Assembly (NCBI GenBank): GCA_955652075.1
Contig: CATPAS010000102.1
Coordinates: 1-9,152 of the forward strand
Length of the DNA: 9,152 bases
Origin: an uncultured Gaiellaceae bacterium
Lineage (GTDB): Bacteria; Actinomycetota; Thermoleophilia; Gaiellales; Gaiellaceae
Reading direction: 5' to 3'
How positions within the stretch are numbered: the stretch's first letter is position 1; each line of letters begins with the position of its first letter. A program made the position numbers and the translations under genes. This document shows, piece by piece, positions 1 through 6,495 of the stretch. The notes beneath the pieces were generated by a model. That model was given only the letters and a program-made list of their open reading frames with translations, was not told the origin of the DNA and searched no databases.

Positions 1-461
1 ATGCGGTGCAGGTCGTGCGCGAACATGCGCAGGAGAAGGCGCGCTCCGTCGCCGACATCCCGGAAGACAGGCCGGTTCTCGGCGTCGACACGGCGGTCGT
101 GCTCGAAGGGCGGATCTTCGGCAAGCCGGCGAATGCCTCCGAGGCCGAGCAGATGCTCGAGGAGCTCGGTGGCAAGACACACGTCGTGGTTTCCGGGCTC
201 TGCCTGCTGACGCCCGGCTGGGAAGATGTCGAGCACGAGGCGACGCGGGTGACTTTCCGAGAATTGACCCCGCGCGAGCTCGGTACGTACATCGCCATCG
301 GGGAGTGGGAGGGGCGCGCCGGGGGCTATGCGATCCAGGGCCGGGGCGCCGCGCTCGTCCGCTGCGTCGAAGGCGATTATCTGAACGTCGTCGGGCTGCC
401 CGCCGCGCTTCTGGTCAGATTGCTCGCGGAGCGATTCGCCGGGGTCTACGGGTTCGGTTGA
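1..461 (+). CDS. maf: Maf-family nucleotide pyrophosphatase, 3' part (5' end outside window)
   Basis: This is the C-terminal part of a Maf/HAM1-fold nucleoside triphosphate pyrophosphatase, a cytoplasmic enzyme that hydrolyses non-canonical or excess NTPs to NMP and pyrophosphate. The frame is open from base 3 and the stop is TGA at 459-461. The N-terminal SxSPRR-type motif of the family is not present, so the true start lies upstream; the in-frame GTG at 6 is only an internal valine codon. Visible family motifs are GVDTAVV (the Asp codon at 87-89 is the usual catalytic acidic residue), GKP with Lys at 123-125, GEWEGRAGGYAIQG, and VVGLPAALL near the end. The Gln in AIQG (336-338) resembles the dTTP/UTP-type (E. 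coli YhdE) rather than the m7GTP-type (YceF), which usually has Glu there; this subtype call is an inference. Maf genes commonly sit just upstream of mreB. The gap to mreB is 28 nt. Confidence 0.93.
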   Translation, partial: AVQVVREHAQEKARSVADIPEDRPVLGVDTAVVLEGRIFGKPANASEAEQMLEELGGKTHVVVSGLCLLTPGWEDVEHEATRVTFRELTPRELGTYIAIGEWEGRAGGYAIQGRGAALVRCVEGDYLNVVGLPAALLVRLLAERFAGVYGFG

Positions 462-473
462 GCCGTTGTGATC

Positions 474-489
474 TAGACTCGAACGACCC
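474..489 (+). promoter_or_regulatory. Candidate -10 box and very short leader of mreB
   Basis: TAGACT at 474-479 fits TANNNT and lies 10 nt before the mreB ATG. A start site about 7 nt downstream of the box would leave a leader of only a few bases. The gap after maf has no AGGAGG-like sequence, so a leaderless or near-leaderless mRNA would explain the missing ribosome-binding site. No convincing -35 is visible about 17 nt upstream. A similar box precedes mreC. This is inference from sequence pattern only. Confidence 0.3.
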
Positions 490-1536
490 ATGGGGCTCTT
501 CGACAATCTGGGTGGCTTCGGCGGCCGCGACATGGCCGTCGACCTCGGCACGGCGAACACGCTCGTGTACGTCCGCGGCCGTGGGATCGTCCTTTCCGAG
601 CCTTCCGTCGTCGCCATCGACCAGCGAACGGGCGAGGTGCACGCTGTCGGCGTCGAGGCGAAGCGGATGCTCGGGCGCACGCCGGGGACGATCTCCGCGA
701 TTCGCCCACTGAAGGACGGTGTGATCGCCGACTTCGATGTGACCGAACAGATGCTGCGTCACTTCATCCAGAAGGTGCATCAGCATCGCTTCGCCCACCC
801 GCGTGTCGTCGTGTGTGTTCCGTCCGGCGTCACCGGTGTCGAGAAGCGAGCGGTCGAGGAAGCAACGCTGAGCGCGGGCGCACGTCAGGCGTACCTGATC
901 GAGGAGCCGATGGCCGCTGCGATCGGCGCCGGCCTTCCCGTCGCAGAACCGACGGGGAACATGATCGTCGACGTCGGTGGCGGCACCACCGAGGTCGCGG
1001 TGATCTCGCTCGGCGGGATCGTCGTCTCGCAGTCGCTCCGCGTCGGTGGCGACGAGATGGACGAGGCGATCATCAACCACATCAAGCGCGACTACAAACT
1101 GTTGATCGGCCAGCAGACTGCGGAGGAGATAAAGCTTGAGATTGGCTCCGCCTACGACATGCGCGAGGAGCTGCAGGCGGAGGTCCGTGGACGCGACATG
1201 CTGACCGGCCTGCCCAAGACCGTCGTCCTGAGCTCGGAGGAGGTCAGGCGGGCCCTCGACGAGCCGGTGCAGCAGATCATCGAGGCGATCAAGTCGACCC
1301 TCGACAAGACCCCTCCGGAGTTGGCGGCGGACATCATGGACCGGGGGATCGTCATGGCCGGAGGTGGGGCGCTCCTGACCAACTTCGACGAGCGGCTCCG
1401 CCACGAGACCCAGATGCCGGTCCACCTGGCCGAAAGCCCGCTCACCTGTGTCGCAGTGGGATCCGGGCGCAGTCTCGAGGAGTTCGAGGCGATCCACAGG
1501 AGCGCCAAAGCCCGTCGGAACAACCACCGGCGTTAG
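490..1536 (+). CDS. mreB: Rod-shape-determining actin homologue MreB
   Basis: MreB of 348 residues, the usual family length. It forms membrane-bound ATP-dependent antiparallel filaments that position the Rod complex for lateral wall synthesis. The actin/Hsp70 ATPase motifs are intact: phosphate-1 DLGTANT (residues 18-24), a connect-1 type segment with [11 protein letters not shown] (138-148), phosphate-2 DVGGGTTE (161-168) and the adenosine motif MAGGGALL (289-296). The N-terminus [10 protein letters not shown] is short, hydrophobic and amphipathic, typical of the membrane-binding end of MreB, and supports the ATG at 490 over the internal ATG at 532. The start has no visible Shine-Dalgarno sequence. 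The protein ends in a basic tail (residues about 337-348, rich in Arg, Lys, Asn and His) that extends past the usual compact C-terminus. The gene is followed after 24 nt by mreC. Confidence 0.98.
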   Translation: MGLFDNLGGFGGRDMAVDLGTANTLVYVRGRGIVLSEPSVVAIDQRTGEVHAVGVEAKRMLGRTPGTISAIRPLKDGVIADFDVTEQMLRHFIQKVHQHRFAHPRVVVCVPSGVTGVEKRAVEEATLSAGARQAYLIEEPMAAAIGAGLPVAEPTGNMIVDVGGGTTEVAVISLGGIVVSQSLRVGGDEMDEAIINHIKRDYKLLIGQQTAEEIKLEIGSAYDMREELQAEVRGRDMLTGLPKTVVLSSEEVRRALDEPVQQIIEAIKSTLDKTPPELAADIMDRGIVMAGGGALLTNFDERLRHETQMPVHLAESPLTCVAVGSGRSLEEFEAIHRSAKARRNNHRR

Positions 1537-1547
1537 CTCCCGCTAAC
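1532..1547 (+). repeat. Perfect inverted repeat over the mreB stop codon
   Basis: GTTAGC (1532-1537), a TCCC loop (1538-1541) and GCTAAC (1542-1547) form a perfect 6-bp stem that includes the mreB TAG stop. There is no T-tract after it, so it is not a classical intrinsic terminator. It sits immediately upstream of the candidate mreC -10 box. It could act as a weak RNA hairpin between mreB and mreC, as a protein-binding site, or be chance. The symmetry itself is directly visible; any role is inference. Confidence 0.4.
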
Positions 1548-1548
1548 C

Positions 1549-1560
1549 TAGAACTCTCTC
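1549..1560 (+). promoter_or_regulatory. Candidate -10 box of mreC, leaderless start
   Basis: TAGAAC at 1549-1554 matches four of six positions of TATAAT. It is followed by exactly 6 nt before the GTG start at 1561, so a normal transcription start would fall on the start codon itself. No Shine-Dalgarno sequence exists between mreB and mreC. The arrangement parallels that before mreB (CTAGACT there, CTAGAACT here). The -35 region is unclear. An alternative is that mreC is translated from the mreB transcript with no SD. Confidence 0.3.
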
Positions 1561-2499
1561 GTGCCTCGCAACCGCAGTGTCAGCGCGGTCCTGGGCTCGT
1601 CCGTACCGAGACCGAGACCCCAGCCGTTTCCCTCCCGCAACCGGTCGACGCTCAGGCGCCGGGCCGTGGTCGGAGTCCTCGTGCTGCTCTCCCTCGTTCT
1701 GATCACGATCTCGTTCCGTGCAGGGTCGGGCGGGGCGCTCCACCGTGTGGAGGGCGCCGGAGCGACGGTGCTCCGCCCCTTCGAGGTGGCCGCCGAGCGC
1801 GTCGCGCGGCCGTTCCGGGACGTCTACGGCTACTTCGCAGGTCTCGTCCATGTGAAGCGCGAGAACTCGCGGCTCAAGCAGCAGCTGAACGAGCTCCGTC
1901 AGACGGAGCTGCAAGGTCAGTCCGCAATCGAGCAGAACCGTGTTCTCCGCGCCGAGCTGAAGTTCATCGACAGCCCGCGCTTTCCGGCCGACTACGCGCC
2001 CGTGAACACACGGATCATCTCGTGGGCGAGCGAGTTCGAACAGGAGGTCGTGATCGCCGCCGGCTCCGATAGCGGCATCAAGCAGGACACGCCGATCGTC
2101 ACGCGCGACGGACTGGTGGGTCGCGTGACGGACGTCACCGGCAGCGCGGCGCAGGTGACGCTGCTGACCGACGAGAACAGCGCCGTGCCGGCGCGCGACC
2201 AGACGACGAGGGCGACCGGGCTCATCCGTCACGGCCAGAGCCAAGGGTCCCTTCTGCTCGACTTCGTCCCCAAGGAGGCGAACGTGCAGAAGGGCGACGT
2301 CATCGTCACCGCAGGCACGCAATCGAAGCAGTACCCGTCGCTGTTCCCCGGAGGCATTCCGATCGGCTTGGTGACGAGCGTCGGCCAGACCGACACCGCT
2401 CTGTACAAGCAGATCCAGATCCAACCCTACGTCGACTTCTCCGCGCTCGATGCGGTAACCGCGCTGATCACGCACAAGCGAACGCCAAGGGCGCCCTGA
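1561..2499 (+). CDS. mreC: Rod-shape-determining protein MreC
   Basis: MreC of 312 residues with a GTG start. It is a bitopic membrane protein whose extracytoplasmic part binds and activates PBP2 and links it to MreB and MreD. The layout fits the family: a Pro/Arg-rich cytoplasmic N-terminus (1-34), one transmembrane helix (about 35-52, RAVVGVLVLLSLVLITI), a dimerising coiled coil (about 94-135, with KRENSRLKQQLNEL), then the paired beta-barrel region (about 145-305). Characteristic barrel segments include GLVGRVTDV (184-192), VTLLTDENSAVPAR (199-212), VQKGDVIVTAG (242-252) and LFPGGIPIGLV (261-271). The GTG at 1561 is the only start that keeps a cytoplasmic tail before the helix. It has no visible ribosome-binding site. 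The stop TGA shares one base with the mreD ATG (TGATG), so mreC and mreD are probably translationally coupled. Confidence 0.96.
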   Translation: MPRNRSVSAVLGSSVPRPRPQPFPSRNRSTLRRRAVVGVLVLLSLVLITISFRAGSGGALHRVEGAGATVLRPFEVAAERVARPFRDVYGYFAGLVHVKRENSRLKQQLNELRQTELQGQSAIEQNRVLRAELKFIDSPRFPADYAPVNTRIISWASEFEQEVVIAAGSDSGIKQDTPIVTRDGLVGRVTDVTGSAAQVTLLTDENSAVPARDQTTRATGLIRHGQSQGSLLLDFVPKEANVQKGDVIVTAGTQSKQYPSLFPGGIPIGLVTSVGQTDTALYKQIQIQPYVDFSALDAVTALITHKRTPRAP

Positions 2500-3014
2500 T
2501 GACCGCTGACGCGGCGAAGGCCGCCGGACTGCTGTTCCTCGTCGTCGTGATTCAACTGTCGGTGATGGCGAACGTCGACATCCTCGGCGGCCATCCCAAC
2601 CTCTTGCTCGTCACGCTCGTCTGCGTATCGCTCCTTCGCGGCGCGGTCTTCGGCGCGGTCGCCGGGTTCAGTGTCGGGCTGCTCGCCGACACGGGTGTGT
2701 TCGGGACGCTCGGTTTCACCGCGCTTCTGCTGACGCTCGCGGGCTATTGGACCGGCCGTTACGGTGAGACGACGGGACGTGACCGCGCGCATGCACCGAT
2801 GCTGTCGATCGCGGTCATCACCGTCCTCTATCAGATCTCCGCGCTCGTGCTGCGCTACATGCTCGGTGAGCCGGCGCCTGCCCACCACATCTTTGCTGCG
2901 CTCAGCCCGACGGTGCTGCTCAATCTGATTCTGACCGTTCCCGTCTACGCGCTCACGCGACGGCTGCTGCGCCCCCGCGAATGGGTGACACGAGAGGTGC
3001 GCCTCCTTGGCTAA
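2499..3014 (+). CDS. mreD: Rod-shape-determining membrane protein MreD
   Basis: MreD of 171 residues, the usual size. It is a small polytopic inner-membrane protein of the Rod complex that partners with MreC and modulates its effect on PBP2. About five to six hydrophobic helices are visible: residues 8-25, 33-46, 48-64, 69-83, 100-120 and 132-155. A typical MreD signature is the Gly-rich pair GAVFGAVAGFSVGLLAD (48-64) followed by the GTLGFTALLLTLAG segment. The C-terminus is short, basic and presumably cytoplasmic. The ATG overlaps the mreC stop by one base. The 3' end overlaps the start of the PBP2 gene by 8 nt. Identification rests on hydropathy, signature and position, because MreD sequences are weakly conserved. 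Confidence 0.94.
   Translation: MTADAAKAAGLLFLVVVIQLSVMANVDILGGHPNLLLVTLVCVSLLRGAVFGAVAGFSVGLLADTGVFGTLGFTALLLTLAGYWTGRYGETTGRDRAHAPMLSIAVITVLYQISALVLRYMLGEPAPAHHIFAALSPTVLLNLILTVPVYALTRRLLRPREWVTREVRLLG
2992..2999 (+). promoter_or_regulatory. Ribosome-binding site fixing the TTG start of the PBP2 gene
   Basis: GAGAGGTG lies inside the end of mreD. Its GAGG core (2994-2997) is 9 nt before the TTG at 3007. This spacing, together with the basic N-terminus it yields (MAKRNLSRRF), decides the start in favour of TTG with an 8-nt overlap into mreD. Confidence 0.6.
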
Positions 3015-5025
3015 GCGGAACCTCTCGCGGCGCTTCCTTCCGCCCGACCCTCACGTTGCGGAGCCGTACCGGCTCACGCCGAAGCTCGCCTTGCGAGTGG
3101 GGATTCTCGGCATGCTCGCTCTCGCAGTCTTCGCGACGCTTCTTCTTCGCCTGTGGTCGCTGCAAATCCTGAACGGCGAGCAGCTTCTCCGCGCCGCGCA
3201 GAACAATCAGCGCCGAGACATCCGTGTGCAAGCTCCGCGCGGTCCGATCCTGGATCGCAACGGGAATGTGCTCGTGACGAATGTCCCCGGCCGCGCCGTC
3301 CAGATCTGGTCGTCCGACCTTCCGAAGCTGCGCGGCGTGCGCCTGCGCGAGATCCGTGCGCTCGCCCGGGTCCTCGGAGTCCCCGCCAACCAGATCGGCG
3401 CGGCGATCAGGCGCCATCGCCACGACCCGCTGACCCCGATCAAGATCAAGAACAACGCGAGCCGGGCCCAGGTGTTTTACCTGGATGAGAGGGCCGAGGA
3501 CTTTCGGGGCGTCCAGATCGTCCCGGCCTACCTCCGCTACTACCCCTATCGAGAGCTTGGCGCTCATGTCCTCGGCTACGTCAGCGAGATCTCGAAGGAG
3601 CAGGTCCAGGCTCTGAGTAGCCAGGGATACAGAGGCGGGGACACGATCGGGCAGACCGGGATCGAGTCGTATTACGACAAGTACCTGCGGGGGACCGCCG
3701 GCCTGTCGCAGTTGCGCGTCGACTCGCTCGGCAGGCCGATCAGCCTCGTCGTGCCGAAGGTTCCCTCGCATCCGGGCAACGCGGTCCGCCTGACGCTCGA
3801 CGTGAAGCTGCAGAGAGCCGCGGAGGAAGCGCTGCGGTACGGCATCGACCGTGCGCGCAACTCTGGGTGCTACGGCTGCTGGAACTCGAACGGCGGCGCG
3901 ATCGTCGCGCTGGACCCTCGGGACGGCTCGATTCGCGCGCTCGCCTCGTTCCCGACGTTTCGGCCTTCGCTCTACGTTGGCCGCGTGCGCCAGCGGGCGC
4001 TCGACGCCGCCGGTCTCACCGCGCGCACGGCGCAGGCGATGAACTACCCGGCGCTCGACCGCGGGATCAACGCGGCGTATCCGCCGGGCTCGACGTTCAA
4101 GCCGGTGACCGCGATCGCGGCGATGCAGGAGCACATCCTGCAACCGTTCGAGTCGCTGGCCTGCACCGGTTCGTACAAGAAGAACGGTCAGGTCTTCAAG
4201 AACTGGGATCCGTTCGTCAACGAGGCGATGACCCTGCCGACCGCGCTCGCGAGGTCATGCGACACGTACTTCTACCAAGTCGGCTATCGCTTCTACGGGA
4301 TGCCGTCCGACCGCGGGCCCAGGCTCCAGGCGTGGGCGAGCCGGTTCGGCTTCGGCCAGAAGACCGGCATCGATCTCGGCTCGGAGCGCAGCGGCCTGCT
4401 GCCCACGCCCGACTGGCGCAAGAAGACGTATACGAAGAAGACCGACCCAGGCCACTGGCAGATCGACAGCCTCTGGAAGCCCGGCGACTCGATCCAGCTC
4501 GCGATCGGGCAGAAGGATCTGCTCGTGACGCCGATGCAGATGGCGCGCTTCTACGCCATGGTCGCGAACGGTGGCAAGCTCGTGACGCCGCACATCCTGC
4601 TCGACGTCGAGCAGCCTTCCTCGAACCACAGTCCGGGCCGGGCCGTGCCGACGCCACCGGCAGCCGCGCCCGAACCGACCAACGTCGACGCCCAGGCGCT
4701 CGCGGTCGTCCGTCAGGGCCTGTATCAGGCAACGCACGACACCCTCGGAACCTCGAGCTCCATCTTCGGCAGCTTTCCGATCTCGATCTCCGGCAAGACC
4801 GGCACCGCCGAGAAGTCGATCGATCCCGGTGACGGCATCGCCCGGATCTTCAACCAGTCGTGGTGGTGCGGCTACGGGCCTTCGGACTCGCCCGACCTCG
4901 TCGTCTGCGCACTGATCGAGAACGGGGGCCACGGCGGCGATGCGGCTGCGCCGGCGGCGCTCAAGGTATTCGAGGCGTTCTTCGGCAAGCAGGCGACCGT
5001 CACCGGCCCGATCCACAGCGACTGA
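3007..5025 (+). CDS. mrdA: Penicillin-binding protein 2, peptidoglycan D,D-transpeptidase
   Basis: Class B PBP of 672 residues that crosslinks new peptidoglycan in the Rod complex with its partner RodA. It starts with a cytoplasmic basic tail and one signal-anchor helix (about 30-48). The PBP dimerisation/pedestal region begins at about 75 with APRGPILDRNGNVL and includes GQTGIESYYDKYLRG. The transpeptidase domain carries all three motifs: SxxK as STFK with nucleophile Ser362 and Lys365, SxN as SCD (417-419; Asp in third place, as common in PBP2), and KTG at 597-599. A Pro/Ala-rich low-complexity loop lies at about 536-560. An odd feature is a Cys pair, C288-Y-G-C291, at the entry to the transpeptidase domain on the outside of the membrane. 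It uses a TTG start and overlaps mreD by 8 nt and rodA by 1 nt. Pairing with rodA favours PBP2 over FtsI. Confidence 0.97.
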   Translation: MAKRNLSRRFLPPDPHVAEPYRLTPKLALRVGILGMLALAVFATLLLRLWSLQILNGEQLLRAAQNNQRRDIRVQAPRGPILDRNGNVLVTNVPGRAVQIWSSDLPKLRGVRLREIRALARVLGVPANQIGAAIRRHRHDPLTPIKIKNNASRAQVFYLDERAEDFRGVQIVPAYLRYYPYRELGAHVLGYVSEISKEQVQALSSQGYRGGDTIGQTGIESYYDKYLRGTAGLSQLRVDSLGRPISLVVPKVPSHPGNAVRLTLDVKLQRAAEEALRYGIDRARNSGCYGCWNSNGGAIVALDPRDGSIRALASFPTFRPSLYVGRVRQRALDAAGLTARTAQAMNYPALDRGINAAYPPGSTFKPVTAIAAMQEHILQPFESLACTGSYKKNGQVFKNWDPFVNEAMTLPTALARSCDTYFYQVGYRFYGMPSDRGPRLQAWASRFGFGQKTGIDLGSERSGLLPTPDWRKKTYTKKTDPGHWQIDSLWKPGDSIQLAIGQKDLLVTPMQMARFYAMVANGGKLVTPHILLDVEQPSSNHSPGRAVPTPPAAAPEPTNVDAQALAVVRQGLYQATHDTLGTSSSIFGSFPISISGKTGTAEKSIDPGDGIARIFNQSWWCGYGPSDSPDLVVCALIENGGHGGDAAAPAALKVFEAFFGKQATVTGPIHSD

Positions 5026-6206
5026 TGGTCGACTACGTCTCCAACTCCCGTGCAGCAGCCCGCGCCCGCCGGCGCGAGGCGGCGGAGGTCGCGTCGCTCG
5101 TCCGGCGCCTCGACTGGATTCTCATCGGCAGCGTCGCGGCGCTCGTTGGTTATGGGCTCTGGGCAATCGCCGGGATCACGCAGCGCGATGTCACGGGAGA
5201 CCCGCGCTACTACCTGACGCGCCAGTCGGTCTATGTCGTGATCGGGGTCCTCGGGCTGCTGGTCGCGACGCTCATCGATCCGGACCTCTACCGGACTCGA
5301 TGGCGTTTGATCTTCGGCGGCACCGCGTTCGTGATCCTGATCGTCTACTTCCAGGGCGCGGCCATTCGAGGCTCCAAGCGCTGGCTGGATCTGGGCTTCT
5401 TCCGCTTCCAGCCTTCCGAGTTCGGCAAGGTGCTCTTCGTGCTCGCGATCGCGGGCTTTCTGGCCGAGCGGTCGCGTCGGCTGCACGAGGTTCGCACGAC
5501 TCTGACCGCGCTCGGGCTGGCGTCCGCCCCGATCTTCCTCGTCTTCCTGCAGCCGGACTTCGGCACTGCACTGGTGTACTGCGCTGCCGTCGGGGCTGTG
5601 CTCTTCGTCGCAGGTAGCCCCTGGACCCACATTGCGGCTATCGGGGCAGGAGCGGTGACGCTCGCGGTCCTCGTGCTCGGCGTTCTTCCTGCGGCCGGCA
5701 TCCCGATCCTCAAGGGCTACCAGCAGCAGCGGTTCACGAGCTTCCTCAATCCGTCGCAGGACCCGGGCGGGACGACCTACAACATCACCCAGTCCAAGAA
5801 CGCCATCGGCGCCGGACAGCTGCGCGGCCGAGGCGTCGACAATGCGACGCAGACCACGCTCAACTTCCTGCCCGAGCATCACACCGACTTCGTCTTCGCA
5901 TCGCTCGCCGAGGAGCGCGGGTTCGTCGGCGCTGCGTTCCTCCTGATGCTCTACCTGCTCGTGGTCTGGCGCGGCTTACGCATCGTGACGCTCGCGCGCG
6001 AGCAGTTTTCGGCGATCGTCGCGGGCGGGCTCGTGTTCGCCTTGCTCTTCCAGATCTTCGTGAACGTCGGCATGACCATGGGCATCGCTCCGATCACCGG
6101 CATCCCGCTCCCGTTCGTGAGCGTCGGCGGCTCGTCGATGATCGCGAACCTGATCGCGATCGGGATCCTGCTCTCGATCTCGGTGCGCGCCCGTGTGCGC
6201 CGGTAA
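5025..6206 (+). CDS. rodA: RodA, SEDS-family peptidoglycan glycosyltransferase
   Basis: RodA of 393 residues, a polytopic membrane protein that polymerises lipid II into glycan strands together with PBP2. The ATG at 5025 shares a base with the PBP2 stop (TGATG); the longer upstream frame is PBP2 sequence read out of frame. A basic cytoplasmic N-terminus (1-30) precedes about ten hydrophobic helices. SEDS signatures present are RGSKRWL followed by FRFQPSEFGK (115-135), LQPDFGTA (175-182), a KGYQQQRFTSFLNP stretch (230-243), an extracellular loop with FLPEHHTDFVF (281-291), and the terminal GIPLPFVSVGGSS (359-371). Asp288 in HTDF corresponds to the catalytic or essential Asp of other RodA proteins (E. 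coli D262). It ends the elongasome block and converges with the small minus-strand gene 3 nt downstream. Confidence 0.97.
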   Translation: MVDYVSNSRAAARARRREAAEVASLVRRLDWILIGSVAALVGYGLWAIAGITQRDVTGDPRYYLTRQSVYVVIGVLGLLVATLIDPDLYRTRWRLIFGGTAFVILIVYFQGAAIRGSKRWLDLGFFRFQPSEFGKVLFVLAIAGFLAERSRRLHEVRTTLTALGLASAPIFLVFLQPDFGTALVYCAAVGAVLFVAGSPWTHIAAIGAGAVTLAVLVLGVLPAAGIPILKGYQQQRFTSFLNPSQDPGGTTYNITQSKNAIGAGQLRGRGVDNATQTTLNFLPEHHTDFVFASLAEERGFVGAAFLLMLYLLVVWRGLRIVTLAREQFSAIVAGGLVFALLFQIFVNVGMTMGIAPITGIPLPFVSVGGSSMIANLIAIGILLSISVRARVRR

Positions 6207-6239
6207 AGCTCAGGCCGCCTCGGCCGCAGGCCTCAGCTT
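6206..6239. terminator. Imperfect hairpin at the rodA / small-gene convergence, possible bidirectional terminator
   Basis: Arms AAGCTCAGGCC (6206-6216) and GGCCTCAGCTT (6229-6239) pair over 11 positions with a single C/C mismatch, around a 12-nt GC-rich loop. The hairpin overlaps the rodA stop and the last codons of the minus-strand gene. On the minus strand it is followed by only a short run (TTT), and on the plus strand by no T-tract. It is therefore at best a weak or factor-assisted terminator for both converging transcripts. The pairing is seen directly; the function is inferred. Confidence 0.45.
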
Positions 6240-6410
6240 GCCCCGGCGCGTCTTGATCGCCCGCAGTCGCTGGGAGAGCCGGGCCCAGGCCCAGGGCTCG
6301 ACCTCCTTGTAGCGGACGGCGGACTGGCCTCGAGTCGCTTCCAGGTACTCGAACCAGGCATCCGCTTCCTCGATCAGGAGCAGCTCGTGCGCTTCCCATG
6401 GCCCGGTCAC
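6210..6410 (-). CDS. Small protein of unknown function (66 residues)
   Basis: I do not recognise this protein. It starts at a GTG (6410-6408) rather than at the more upstream ATG of the same frame, because a perfect anti-SD match AAGGAGGTGA (6427-6418) ends 7 nt before the GTG. The product is short, charged and soluble-looking, with four tryptophans (residues 5, 19, 40, 42) and no membrane segment or signal peptide. The first half is acidic (EAHELLLIEEADAWFEYLEA). The second half is basic (SQRLRAIKTRRGKLR) after a YKEVEPWAWARL segment, and the whole is probably mostly helical. The gene is convergent with rodA and divergent from rne. The strong ribosome-binding site, compact fit between two genes and non-random composition argue that it is real. 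Its function and conservation are unknown. Confidence 0.72.
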   Translation of the reverse strand: MTGPWEAHELLLIEEADAWFEYLEATRGQSAVRYKEVEPWAWARLSQRLRAIKTRRGKLRPAAEAA

Positions 6411-6417
6411 CTGATGT

Positions 6418-6427
6418 TCACCTCCTT
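6418..6427 (-). promoter_or_regulatory. Perfect Shine-Dalgarno sequence of the small minus-strand gene
   Basis: Read on the minus strand this is AAGGAGGTGA, a 10-nt complement of the 16S rRNA 3' end, 7 nt before the GTG start. It is the strongest ribosome-binding site in the window. It contrasts with mreB and mreC, which have none. It decides the start codon of the 66-residue protein. Confidence 0.8.
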
Positions 6428-6450
6428 GACGCTTATGGCCGCAAACCCTA

Positions 6451-6483
6451 GGTCCTGGACCGGACAGCAGGCCCAGCAGGGCC
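6451..6483. repeat. Cluster of short inverted repeats upstream of rne
   Basis: Two perfect 5-bp inverted repeats lie back to back: GGTCC-T-GGACC (6451-6461) and GGCCC-AGCA-GGGCC (6470-6483). The second ends 3 nt before the extended -10 proposed for rne, at the place where a -35 would be expected. The first overlaps the candidate -10 region of the small minus-strand gene. The position suits an operator shared by both promoters, but short GC palindromes arise by chance in DNA of this composition. Confidence 0.3.
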
Positions 6484-6486
6484 GGT

Positions 6487-6495
6487 TGGTACCCT
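6487..6495 (+). promoter_or_regulatory. Candidate extended -10 promoter for rne
   Basis: TGG followed by TACCCT (6490-6495) fits the extended -10 pattern TGN-TANNNT, which can work without a good -35; none is seen upstream. The predicted transcription start is about 6502, giving a leader of about 94 nt before the rne TTG. An ATG at 6504 would then lie almost at the 5' end of this RNA. Confidence 0.4.

Noticed and set aside
1..210. Frame-1 open frame beginning with ATG at base 1
   Set aside because: It gives an Arg/Ser-rich product with no motif, while the frame starting at base 3 shows clear Maf motifs.
451..464. Short hairpin GGTTC-GGTT-GAGCC over the maf stop codon
   Set aside because: It is only 5 bp including a G-T pair and has no T-tract. 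It is too weak to call a terminator.
415..1527. Long minus-strand open frame (370 codons) opposite mreB
   Set aside because: It lies entirely opposite mreB and the end of maf. It has Asp/Arg/His-rich low-complexity composition typical of the antisense frame in GC-rich genes and no recognisable motif. MreB on the plus strand is unambiguous.
2953..4143. Long minus-strand open frame (396 codons) opposite the PBP2 gene
   Set aside because: Its composition is the complement of PBP2 codons, rich in Arg, Val and Asp, with no domain signature. Long antisense frames are expected at this GC content.
3867..4832. Plus-strand open frame of 321 codons inside the PBP2 gene in another frame
   Set aside because: The product is very Arg/Pro/Ala-rich without motifs, while the PBP2 frame over the same bases contains STFK, SCD and KTG.
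4860..5024. Longer upstream start for rodA
   Set aside because: The extra 55 residues are the PBP2 C-terminus read out of frame. The ATG at 5025 overlaps the PBP2 stop as TGATG and gives a normal RodA N-terminus.
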